A stretch of DNA of 6,085 nt from MED-G82 sp964342675 (GCA_964342675.1 CAYFFR010000047.1:1-6085), one strand, 5' to 3'. Positions 1 through 6,011 are shown, counted from the first letter of the stretch. A program made the numbers and translations. The notes: generated by a model not told the origin, from the sequence alone.

Positions 1-294
1 GCCTAAATAATACTTACAATACCATTCAAACCAGCCCCTTGGATCATCAGAATGAATCCAGCCTTGGGCTTCCCATTCAGCTTGGCTCTGACCAGACTTA
101 ATTTTAAAAAAATTTACTTGGGGAAGGTATTTATCTGATAAATAATAACTATTATTTAAATCATCAAACCAATCATCAGGAAACTCTTTATGATCAACAA
201 GTTTTGAGAAATAGGTGCCGCCAAATATACCCTTATGCAACATTTCTTTAGGAGTAAGCATGGGCTTAAATTCTATATCTAGTTTAGAAGTCAT
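1..294 (-). CDS. Conserved protein of unknown function, GWIHxDDPRGWFxWYC family (N-terminal part only)
   Basis: This frame starts at ATG 294-292 and stays open for 98 codons to the window edge, so the C-terminus is missing. I recognise the signature GWIHSDDPRGWFEWYCKYYLG at its end (residues 78-98, with W79, H81, D83, D84, P85, W88, W91, Y92 and C93). It belongs to a widespread bacterial family that also occurs in algae and plants and usually continues with an Arg/Asp-rich stretch. A second family mark is GIFGGTYF near residue 22. No signal peptide or membrane segment is seen, so the protein is probably cytoplasmic. Its biochemical role is not known to me. The start is uncertain: family members often begin close to the GxFGG motif, so Met12 (codon at 261-259) is a real alternative, and neither start has a good Shine-Dalgarno. 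It lies 39 bases downstream of the MBL-fold gene on the same strand and is likely the next gene of the unit. Confidence 0.85.
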   Translation of the reverse strand, partial: MTSKLDIEFKPMLTPKEMLHKGIFGGTYFSKLVDHKEFPDDWFDDLNNSYYLSDKYLPQVNFFKIKSGQSQAEWEAQGWIHSDDPRGWFEWYCKYYLG

Positions 295-333
295 AGTTAT
301 AGTGCAAATGAAACAGAATTATAACTTTAGGTT

Positions 334-1620
334 TTATGCAGTAGTAAAGAAATTTAAATAATCTCGGACCTCTGTTCTGAAATTATCTATGGGTACCCTG
401 ATAGTGCGAAACTGTGATCCAACTTCAGCATTATTCCAGTGATAAACTGATGTGAGTAAACCATAAAAATATCGATAATCAATCATGATTTCTGAGAATT
501 CAGTTGATTCTATAGTTTGGTTTAAGTCTATCTCATTAGTCACCGAGTCCAATGTTCTTAGATGAAATCGTTGAATAACACTTTCATCCTTATCTAATAA
601 AGAAAAAATGAAATCATAATTTCCTTGAATTTCAGATTTACTTTGAGCTCTGCTTGCTGCAGAACTAATCAGGCGCTGGAAATTAATCTTTTGGAAGTCT
701 AGGTCTATGTCTTCCTCATAATCAAGAAGATGTTTGCTCACTTCATCATATCTTCTTAACAAAGACTTCTGGTCATATAAAGATTCTCTAACATTAGTAA
801 TCTCGTTTGTATTTAGGTCTATGCTGCCACCATTTTCAAGAATCAAAGCCTTGCTATCTATTGCTGCAATCTCAAATGCATCTGCTGTGCCTCTGTAATC
901 ATTTAAATGCACAAGCTTGCCACCTAAAATATATTCACCTGCAAATGGTAAATTAATATCTGCTTTGAAAGTTTCAATAAATTGCTTGTATCTATCAAAA
1001 AATTTTAGTTTCTTATTGTTGGCCTCCTCTTTAAGTCGTTCTATGTCTTTCTCAGCATCAAAATAAGTCTGCGGGAATGGTCCAGCGCCTGTATATCCAA
1101 CTGCAAGGAAGTTTAATTTCTTCGTGATGCTGTCAATGATCTGCTTGAGCTTATCAATATGCTTTTGAGTAAAAATACAATCATTCAGATTGAGCAAAAC
1201 TTGGTTGCTAGTTAGATCTTTTAATATCATTGCGGAATCTATATCTGAAAGGCTACCGGTATCGTTCTCCTCAATATATAGCTCTATTTTGGAATTTTTA
1301 AAATGTCGAGATGGCTCAAGATCTAAGCCATCAAACTTACCCTTACGTTGAAGGAAATTATGCTTTAGATCGGGTATCAAAATAGGTATCTCACCATATT
1401 TTTGAATTAATTTTCTTAAAAAAACTGGATCGTAATGATCGGGATGTATATGAGAAATATAAATTAAGTCTGGCTTGGTAATGTACTTGAAAGGATCAAT
1501 CTTTGGGAATTGATACCATGATCCATCATAAATTCCTTCTGTAAACCATGGATCGGTAAGCACTTTAAATCCGTCACAATCTATTTCTAAACAAGCAGAA
1601 TATATGTACTTAATCTTCAT
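334..1620 (-). CDS. MBL-fold metallo-hydrolase related to the non-Rieske part of CMP-Neu5Ac hydroxylase (CMAH)
   Basis: The 428-residue product carries an early DPW (23-25) and the metal-binding HxHxDH motif as HIHPDH (57-62), the hallmark of the metallo-beta-lactamase fold. Several blocks match, from memory, the order in CMAH: DPWFTEG, PDLIYISHIHPDH, a LNLNDC block with D147, a GAGPFPQTYF block near 178-187, LPFAGEY near 224-230, and a C-terminal YHWNNAEVGS (393-402). The N-terminal Rieske [2Fe-2S] domain of true CMAH is absent, so CMP-Neu5Ac hydroxylation by this protein alone is not expected. Where many MBL enzymes have a further metal-binding His, this one has DIDS (126-129). I infer a soluble cytoplasmic metalloprotein, possibly a hydrolase or oxidoreductase acting on a nucleotide-sugar or similar compound; the substrate is unknown. 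The gene starts 30 bases after the CDF stop. No strong Shine-Dalgarno precedes the ATG. Fold assignment is firm, subfamily probable, activity open. Confidence 0.88.
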   Translation of the reverse strand: MKIKYIYSACLEIDCDGFKVLTDPWFTEGIYDGSWYQFPKIDPFKYITKPDLIYISHIHPDHYDPVFLRKLIQKYGEIPILIPDLKHNFLQRKGKFDGLDLEPSRHFKNSKIELYIEENDTGSLSDIDSAMILKDLTSNQVLLNLNDCIFTQKHIDKLKQIIDSITKKLNFLAVGYTGAGPFPQTYFDAEKDIERLKEEANNKKLKFFDRYKQFIETFKADINLPFAGEYILGGKLVHLNDYRGTADAFEIAAIDSKALILENGGSIDLNTNEITNVRESLYDQKSLLRRYDEVSKHLLDYEEDIDLDFQKINFQRLISSAASRAQSKSEIQGNYDFIFSLLDKDESVIQRFHLRTLDSVTNEIDLNQTIESTEFSEIMIDYRYFYGLLTSVYHWNNAEVGSQFRTIRVPIDNFRTEVRDYLNFFTTA

Positions 1621-1650
1621 AAATAAACTTTACTGCAAAATATCATAAAA

Positions 1651-2538
1651 TTATGCATCATCACATGCAGATTCATTGATGTGTTCTAATTCTAAGGTAG
1701 AGTGATTAATATTAAACTCTTCTTGAAGTAATTTCTTAAGTTTTTGTTTGATTGATTCTGCTTTAGTAAGTTCATTGGTGGTTACTACTACATGTGCTTC
1801 CAAAGCAATACGATGCTCATCTAAACTCCAAATGTGGATATGATGCAGATCCTCAACTCCAGCAATTTTTTTTGCAGAAAATATAATATCACTTAAAGAT
1901 AACTCTTCAGGAGTACCCTCCATCAACAAGTGAATAGTTTTTGGAAACATTTTAATTGCCTGCCATAAAATAAAAGTGACAATTAGGAATGTCATCAAAG
2001 TATCAACCCAATTCCATCCATATAAAAGGATCAAGGTGCCAGCAATGATTACCCCGATTGATGCTAATGCATCAGATAAATTATGTAAAAAGGCAGCCTT
2101 CATATTCATGCTATTTTTTGACATTCTAAATGTAATAAATGCCGTGATCATATCTATGACCAATGCACCTCCTGCTACTATAACAATAATCCAGCCAGAT
2201 ATTTGTTCGGGTAAAAATACTCTCCAAATCGCTTCATAAATTAGGTAAGAGCTCACAGTTATAAGTAGAGTAAGGTTAATTAAAGCTGCAATTACTTCCG
2301 CTCTCTGATAACCAAAACTCTTATCTTCATCAGCAGGCTTTAAGCCTATTTTCCTAGCAAATAAAGCTATTGCTAATGCAGCTGCATCACTTAAATTATG
2401 AAGAGCATCAGCTATAAGAGATAAACTCCCTGAAATGATGCCACCAACAATTTGAGCTATTGTTAATAAAGCGTTGATAAAAATTGCAAAGCCAAGAGCT
2501 ATATTTCCTTCTGGCTTATGATGATGAGAGTGGCTCAT
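1651..2538 (-). CDS. Cation diffusion facilitator (CDF) family zinc/divalent-cation exporter, CzcD/ZitB type
   Basis: This 295-residue inner-membrane antiporter of the CDF family most likely exports Zn(II), perhaps also Co or Cd, in exchange for protons. Six membrane segments are visible, at about 12-35, 38-62, 81-105, 114-138, 146-173 and 176-196, followed by a cytoplasmic ferredoxin-like domain (about 200-295). The transport site is HNLSD in helix 2 (H47, D51) and HNLSD in helix 5 (H152, D156); this 2-His/2-Asp set is typical of Zn-transporting CDFs such as ZitB and ZnT, whereas YiiP has an Asp in place of the helix 2 His. The N-terminus MSHSHHH is a short metal-binding tail. The C-terminal domain carries HHIHIW (232-237), H249 and H279, as in regulatory metal sites of the family. 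Length is normal and the gene looks intact. It starts only 6 bases (all T on the coding strand) after the SDR stop, suggesting cotranscription. No metal-sensor gene is seen nearby. CzcD and ZitB are both possible names, so none is assigned. Confidence 0.95.
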   Translation of the reverse strand: MSHSHHHKPEGNIALGFAIFINALLTIAQIVGGIISGSLSLIADALHNLSDAAALAIALFARKIGLKPADEDKSFGYQRAEVIAALINLTLLITVSSYLIYEAIWRVFLPEQISGWIIVIVAGGALVIDMITAFITFRMSKNSMNMKAAFLHNLSDALASIGVIIAGTLILLYGWNWVDTLMTFLIVTFILWQAIKMFPKTIHLLMEGTPEELSLSDIIFSAKKIAGVEDLHHIHIWSLDEHRIALEAHVVVTTNELTKAESIKQKLKKLLQEEFNINHSTLELEHINESACDDA

Positions 2539-2544
2539 AAAAAA

Positions 2545-3396
2545 TTAATAATCAAACCCATCTTCTAAGATAACTGGTGCAATCGTCCAGGAGTTATTTG
2601 GATCTCTATACCAACCTGCAGCTGCTAAAGCACCGCCATCCAAATTAATTGTAGCGCCAGTAACCCATGCAGATAAATCCGAAGCTAAAAATAATGCACA
2701 ACCTGCAGCATCGGATGGCTGTCCAAATCTACCTAAAGGATTCCAGCGTTTAATATGCTCTTGATATTTTTCTGGAATGGTCTTTGATGGCTGAACCTGA
2801 ATAGTTTCCGTCGTTTCAGGTGCAATTGCATTTACTCTTATACCTTTTGGGGCTAATTCAACTGCTAAACTCCGGGTAAATCCAGTAATTGCATGTTTAA
2901 AACTAGAGTAGACTGCTGCAAGAGGAATGCCTCGAAATGCTTCAATAGATGATAGGTTAATGATGCTAGAGCCTTGGTTTTTATTCTTTCGAATTAAAGG
3001 AATTGCTGATCGAGTAACTAAAAACATTGATTTTAAATTGATTGCATACAGATTATCAATTTCATCATCAGTAAGATCCTCAAAAGGTTTGATCAATTCT
3101 AGGAAATCACCAACATTATTAACAACAATATCTAGGCTGGCAAACCTATTTTCAATTTCACCCATTAGAGATTTAACTTGTTTAGCATCCCTAACATCGG
3201 TTCTAGAAACTAAATAACTAGAGTTCTTATGGATTAATGATTTTTCAAGATCTTTACATCTTTTCTCATGCGTTTCTGCAACTACAATGTTGGCTCCTCT
3301 ATCAGCAAACAACTCTGCAATAGCTCTTCCTATCCCTGCACCTCCCCCAGTGATCAGTGCAGTTTTACCTGAAAAATCTATTTCTTTCATTTCCAT
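2545..3396 (-). CDS. Short-chain dehydrogenase/reductase (classical SDR, probably NAD-dependent)
   Basis: The 283-residue protein is a classical SDR that interconverts an alcohol and a ketone; the substrate is unknown. It shows the Rossmann glycine motif TGGGAGIG (16-23), NNVG (93-96, usually NNAG), and the catalytic tetrad N120, S150, Y163 and K167 (YSSFK). Near the C-terminus are the GRFGQPSD and TGATINLDGG blocks common in FabG-like and sugar or steroid SDRs. The second beta strand ends in VVAETHEKR; E41 sits where an acidic residue usually binds the adenosine ribose of NAD, so NAD(H) is more likely than NADP(H). After the usual LDGG end a tail of about 28 residues (GWYRDPNNSW and beyond) extends the protein past the usual 250 or so; a similar tail occurs in a subset of SDRs. 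Met1 and Met3 are both possible starts; neither has a Shine-Dalgarno. It lies 26 bases downstream of the other SDR gene. A specific name such as fabG is not justified. Confidence 0.93.
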   Translation of the reverse strand: MEMKEIDFSGKTALITGGGAGIGRAIAELFADRGANIVVAETHEKRCKDLEKSLIHKNSSYLVSRTDVRDAKQVKSLMGEIENRFASLDIVVNNVGDFLELIKPFEDLTDDEIDNLYAINLKSMFLVTRSAIPLIRKNKNQGSSIINLSSIEAFRGIPLAAVYSSFKHAITGFTRSLAVELAPKGIRVNAIAPETTETIQVQPSKTIPEKYQEHIKRWNPLGRFGQPSDAAGCALFLASDLSAWVTGATINLDGGALAAAGWYRDPNNSWTIAPVILEDGFDY

Positions 3397-3422
3397 ATCA
3401 TAATGATTTATATACTATCAAG

Positions 3423-4253
3423 CTAATCAATGCTTTTAGGAACTCTCATAAAACGGCGCCACAAAGCGTCAAACATTCTATCGTTTAAGAGCCATCTTAA
3501 AAACAACATCATTCTGGCTGCCCTAGGAACAACATAACGAGCTTTAGGTTTGGTAGCACTAACTGCCTTAAGAATAGTTCTTGCCACTATGCTAGCTTCT
3601 ACTTCCATTGATTTTGCATCTTCATAAGCTTTTAGCGCTGCCTTAGTTATAGGTTTGTAAGGTCCATTTCCAGACATATTGTTTAGATTCTCTCTCATTA
3701 TGTCGCTCCATTCAGATTTGATTGCTCCAGGCTCAACTAAAATAACATCGATACCAAAGGGTTTTAATTCATTTCGAGTGCAATCTGAAAAGCCTTCAAG
3801 TGCGAACTTAGTAGCTTGATACCAACCGCCTAATATTGACCACAATTTACCGCCTATGGATCCTATGTGAACAATCTTTCCAAATTTCTGGTTGCGCATG
3901 GTCGGTAAACAAAGATTTGTGATCATCGCTAATCCAAATAGATTAACCTCAAATTGACGTCGAGCCTCATCCATAGGGATATCCTCTATAGCGCCATAAG
4001 AACCATAACCTGCATTATTGATTAAGACGTCTATAGAATTTTCAGATTCTAAAATGGTAGATACAAAATTTTTAATGCTTTCCTCATTTGTGAGATCAAG
4101 CGATTGCACAACAGCACCTTGGTCACTAATATCAGTCATCAATTCAATACGTCTTGAACCTGCATACACTTTGTATCCAGTTTTTAAGAGTGCAGATGTT
4201 GTGGCTTTTCCTATTCCAGAAGATGCCCCAGTTATAATTGCTACCTTGTTCAT
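3423..4253 (-). CDS. Short-chain dehydrogenase/reductase (classical SDR, probably NADP-dependent)
   Basis: This 276-residue classical SDR starts directly with the nucleotide-binding strand. It has TGASSGIG (8-15), NNAG (79-82), and the catalytic residues N104, S132, Y145 and K149 (YQATK), followed by VEPG (173-176). The second strand ends in AGSRR: R34 and R35 occupy the positions that bind the 2'-phosphate of NADPH, so NADP(H) is likely. The C-terminal part, with RYVVPRAARMMLFLRWLL and a basic tail, resembles 11-beta/17-beta-hydroxysteroid-dehydrogenase-like bacterial SDRs, where the C-terminal helices form the substrate pocket and can contact membranes. I infer action on a lipophilic alcohol or ketone. 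It is clearly not a recent duplicate of the neighbouring SDR: cofactor motif, substrate loop and C-terminus all differ. It starts 39 bases after the small membrane-protein gene. The leader contains TATATAAG on the coding strand but no matching -35, so an internal promoter cannot be claimed. Confidence 0.93.
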   Translation of the reverse strand: MNKVAIITGASSGIGKATTSALLKTGYKVYAGSRRIELMTDISDQGAVVQSLDLTNEESIKNFVSTILESENSIDVLINNAGYGSYGAIEDIPMDEARRQFEVNLFGLAMITNLCLPTMRNQKFGKIVHIGSIGGKLWSILGGWYQATKFALEGFSDCTRNELKPFGIDVILVEPGAIKSEWSDIMRENLNNMSGNGPYKPITKAALKAYEDAKSMEVEASIVARTILKAVSATKPKARYVVPRAARMMLFLRWLLNDRMFDALWRRFMRVPKSID

Positions 4254-4292
4254 ATATTTTTACTTACACACCGAGTATCTTATATAGCACTC

Positions 4293-4778
4293 TTAGCTTA
4301 CGTGCCTCTTAAGCCAAAAAATTTGAGCAGTCATCCCTAGAAGATAAATAGATACAAAAGCTATATGAAAATTAACTATCAGAGGGTCATTAAAAGAATC
4401 AGCAAAAGGATCCTCGGTTGGGAGCCTTCTCAAGAAATCTGTAATGGCTGGTATCATATGAAATAAGAGTGTGCTTGTATAACCTAATGCTTGAAAATAT
4501 TTGGAGAACGCTCCAAAGAACTTTAACTTCTCCATCATAATTCCTCCAGTAATAGCAATTAATGTTAGTACTGCAAGAATATGAGCAATCCCAAAACCTC
4601 CTTGGTTATAAATGCCTAAAGCGGATCCAGCAACAATAATCGTTAATAGAATATATAACTTGCCTGAAACTTCTTCTAACGATATGAATTTATATTTGAA
4701 GATGGTGTAGAACCCACTCAATAAGGCACCAATCCCTAGCACAGTATGAAACCAGCCCAATAATGTCATATCAGGCAT
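4293..4778 (-). CDS. Small DUF2306-like integral membrane protein with helix-located histidines
   Basis: The 161-residue product has about five hydrophobic segments (near 7-25, 41-57, 63-82, 96-113 and 133-154). Its pattern of LGWFHTVLGIGALLSG, then a basic loop and SGKLYILLT, then GIAHILAVLTL, and later LFHMIPAITDFLRRLP, resembles the DUF2306 group of bacterial membrane proteins; this is recognised by pattern only. H11, H66, H107 and H138 each lie in or at a membrane segment, an arrangement also found in proteins that hold heme between helices, but no heme-binding motif proves it. No signal peptide beyond the first membrane segment is seen. Its ATG directly follows the TAA of the methyltransferase gene with no bases between, so translational coupling is likely. 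A weak purine-rich stretch (AAAAGA) lies just upstream, and Met4 is an alternative start. Function is unknown. Confidence 0.8.
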   Translation of the reverse strand: MPDMTLLGWFHTVLGIGALLSGFYTIFKYKFISLEEVSGKLYILLTIIVAGSALGIYNQGGFGIAHILAVLTLIAITGGIMMEKLKFFGAFSKYFQALGYTSTLLFHMIPAITDFLRRLPTEDPFADSFNDPLIVNFHIAFVSIYLLGMTAQIFWLKRHVS

Positions 4779-5429
4779 TTAATCTTTTGCTCTTTTAGTT
4801 AACAGTTGAAGAGAAAATCTATCGGTATCAAGATCAATTTCTTTATGGTTTAAAGAGCTGAAGGTATGTTTATTGATTAAAGCAAAGCGATTTGAGTTTA
4901 AAAAAGCTTCAGATTGATCTCTTTTAAAGATCATTAAATTTTTAGAATGAGAGTCTTCTTTGGTACTGGGTTTCATGACATCAAAATCTAAGATTGAAAG
5001 AAAACCACCATTTTTTAAAACTCTAGAGGACTCACTTACAACAGCATCAATGTACATATCATCTACTAAATACATAAAAAAACCTAAATGTACGTATTCA
5101 AAACAATCGCTTTCTAGATCACTAAGGTCATCGGCTGTACCGGAAAAAACAGTAATGTTTGGAAAATGTTTCTGAGCATATTCAATAGAAAGTCTACTGG
5201 GCTCTATACCATAACCCTTCATGTTGAGAGATGCAGATAAAAAATCTAAATTAAAGCCAGGGCCACAACCAATTTCAAGCATATTATTTTGTGGTGCATT
5301 TTCGTAACTATTTAACCACTCCACAAGAATTGATGATGGATATGGGTTAAAATTTTTTTCTAAATCTTTAATGTTCCGCTTAAACCAATTATCAGCCTCG
5401 GAAGCTATGATCTGTTCCTTATTAGTCAT
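4779..5429 (-). CDS. Class I SAM-dependent methyltransferase
   Basis: The 216-residue protein is predicted to transfer a methyl group from S-adenosylmethionine. Motif I is LEIGCGPG (51-58); E76 in YGIEPS ends the second strand and should bind the SAM ribose hydroxyls. The TADDL segment (98-102) fits the acidic adenine-binding loop, FEYVHLGFFMYLVDD (110-124) fits motif II, and VLKNGGFLSILDF (137-149) fits the post-motif III strand. This order is that of the Methyltransf_11/25-type fold. The N-terminal SEADNWFKRN (10-19) is a feature I associate with methyltransferases of surface-polysaccharide and flagellin-glycan clusters, which points weakly to a sugar substrate. No membrane segment is seen. 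The gene begins 9 bases after the stop of the upstream membrane-protein gene and abuts the next start, so it sits inside a coupled set. Its ATG has no Shine-Dalgarno. Target (sugar, lipid, small molecule) is not determined. Confidence 0.92.
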   Translation of the reverse strand: MTNKEQIIASEADNWFKRNIKDLEKNFNPYPSSILVEWLNSYENAPQNNMLEIGCGPGFNLDFLSASLNMKGYGIEPSRLSIEYAQKHFPNITVFSGTADDLSDLESDCFEYVHLGFFMYLVDDMYIDAVVSESSRVLKNGGFLSILDFDVMKPSTKEDSHSKNLMIFKRDQSEAFLNSNRFALINKHTFSSLNHKEIDLDTDRFSLQLLTKRAKD

Positions 5430-5438
5430 ATATAGTAG

Positions 5439-5936
5439 TTAAAATTGTAATTTTTTTGTAATAAATTTCAATGCTATAAGGCCAATACTAAGTAGAAATA
5501 AGATCCATTTACATTGATTAGCAATACCGGCATACACAATTTGTGTTATTGAAATGTCATCAAATGTCACAGCAGACATCATCCATGCTATTTGGATATT
5601 TTCAATGAGATCAATAATGCCAGTGAGTATTGGTACAAATAAGATAAGTCGTCTAGTTTCACCAAGTTTTAATAATATGGAAATAAAAAATAATGCATAT
5701 AGCAATGGGAAGATGGTATCCAGGGTTAAGGCTGAATAGATATAGTTTCTCCTACCATCCTCACCGATCTTATCAAAAGTATTTTGAACATCTGTGGAAT
5801 TAAATCCAAAGAATGAATCAAGCATATACATAGAAATATCATTGGGTAGGTTCTGGAAGATAACAACACAACCAATTAGAAGGATCAAAATACTCAAAAA
5901 GAATTTATTACTTGCAATCAACTTAGGGTTGATCAT
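5439..5936 (-). CDS. Four-helix membrane protein of unknown function, first gene of the unit
   Basis: I do not recognise a named family. The 165-residue product has four hydrophobic segments (about 12-29, 72-90, 97-119 and 142-159) with a polar stretch of about 40 residues between the first two (30-71) that includes a basic/acidic KIGEDGRRNY patch. Charged or polar residues lie inside or at the helices: D73 in LDTIFPLLYA, D109, E112 and N113 in IIDLIENIQI, and K143 in CKWILF. Such buried residues usually mean a functional site rather than simple anchoring. The FPLLYALFF and DLIENI strings recall small uncharacterised bacterial membrane proteins I have seen before but cannot name. The start is well supported: AAGGGA lies 7 bases upstream, the best ribosome binding site in the window, and a plausible promoter precedes it. 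It is followed after 9 bases by the methyltransferase gene. Confidence 0.82.
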   Translation of the reverse strand: MINPKLIASNKFFLSILILLIGCVVIFQNLPNDISMYMLDSFFGFNSTDVQNTFDKIGEDGRRNYIYSALTLDTIFPLLYALFFISILLKLGETRRLILFVPILTGIIDLIENIQIAWMMSAVTFDDISITQIVYAGIANQCKWILFLLSIGLIALKFITKKLQF

Positions 5937-5943
5937 GATTTAT

Positions 5944-5949
5944 TCCCTT
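5944..5949 (-). promoter_or_regulatory. Ribosome binding site of the first minus-strand gene
   Basis: On the minus strand this reads AAGGGA, with 7 bases between it and the ATG at 5936. It is the only clear Shine-Dalgarno-like sequence among the minus-strand starts and supports 5936 as the start of the membrane-protein gene. Confidence 0.6.
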
Positions 5950-5968
5950 TCATCATTATCAATAACTT

Positions 5969-5997
5969 ACCATATTCTCACTACACAGTGTCGTGAA
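5969..5997 (-). promoter_or_regulatory. Candidate sigma-70-type promoter for the eight-gene minus-strand unit
   Basis: On the minus strand TTCACG (5997-5992, four of six matches to TTGACA) and TATGGT (5974-5969, four of six matches to TATAAT) are separated by exactly 17 bases. Transcription would begin near 5962, leaving a leader of about 25 bases with the ribosome binding site. The spacing and place fit well, but each box is a weak match and AT-rich DNA gives such hits by chance. Confidence 0.4.
5978..5996. promoter_or_regulatory. 19-base near-perfect palindrome, candidate operator
   Basis: The plus strand reads TCACTACAC-A-GTGTCGTGA. The two 9-base arms (5978-5986 and 5988-5996) pair at 8 of 9 positions around a central A at 5987. 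It lies in the 97-base gap between divergent genes and covers the -35 box and most of the spacer of the minus-strand promoter candidate, which is a classic place for a dimeric repressor to block transcription. It could also affect the divergent plus-strand gene. No regulator gene is visible in the window, so the binding protein is unknown. A terminator is unlikely because no T-run follows and both flanking genes point away. Confidence 0.5.
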
Positions 5998-6011
5998 TTT
6001 ACATTTATACA
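5982..6011 (+). promoter_or_regulatory. Weak candidate promoter for the divergent plus-strand gene
   Basis: TACACA (5982-5987) and TATACA (6006-6011) are separated by 18 bases and each match four of six consensus positions. The -10 box is 22 bases before the ATG at 6034. The -35 box lies inside the palindrome, so one regulator could act on both directions. This is a low-confidence call. Confidence 0.2.

Larger units (their letters stand above)
1..5974 (-). other. Probable polycistronic unit of eight co-directional genes
   Basis: All eight minus-strand genes follow one another with gaps of 9, 0, 39, 39, 26, 6, 30 and, counted from the MBL-fold gene to the partial gene, 39 bases being the largest seen; in transcription order these are 9, 0, 39, 26, 6, 30 and 39. 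No GC-rich hairpin followed by a T-run occurs in any gap. The one convincing ribosome binding site and the best promoter candidate are both at the right-hand head. This supports a single transcript, although the 39-base gaps before 4253 and 294 could hide internal promoters. The unit continues beyond the left edge. Confidence 0.6.

Noticed and set aside
295..326. Inverted repeat AGTTATA (295-301) and TATAACT (320-326) between the MBL-fold gene and the partial gene, as a terminator
   Set aside because: The arms are 7 bases and AT-rich with an 18-base loop, and only a short T-run lies nearby; stability would be low and the next gene follows on the same strand.
334..1620. Calling the MBL-fold protein a beta-lactamase, glyoxalase II or CMP-Neu5Ac hydroxylase
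   Set aside because: The later motifs do not fit beta-lactamase or glyoxalase II, and the Rieske domain needed for CMP-Neu5Ac hydroxylase is missing.
1976..2239. Plus-strand open frame of 87 codons
   Set aside because: It is fully antisense to the CDF exporter, whose protein is clearly conserved; the plus-strand translation shows no family features.
2927..3217. Plus-strand open frame of 96 codons
   Set aside because: It lies antisense inside the NAD-type SDR gene and has no recognisable motif or ribosome binding site.
4018..4287. Plus-strand open frame of 89 codons
   Set aside because: It is antisense to the NADP-type SDR and its start region; low-complexity translation without motifs.
4254..4292. 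Possible internal promoter with TATATAAG on the minus strand before the NADP-type SDR
   Set aside because: No acceptable -35 box is found 16 to 18 bases upstream, and such AT-rich hexamers are common at this base composition.
4960..5175. Plus-strand open frame of 71 codons
   Set aside because: It is antisense to the methyltransferase core motifs, which are clearly the coding strand.
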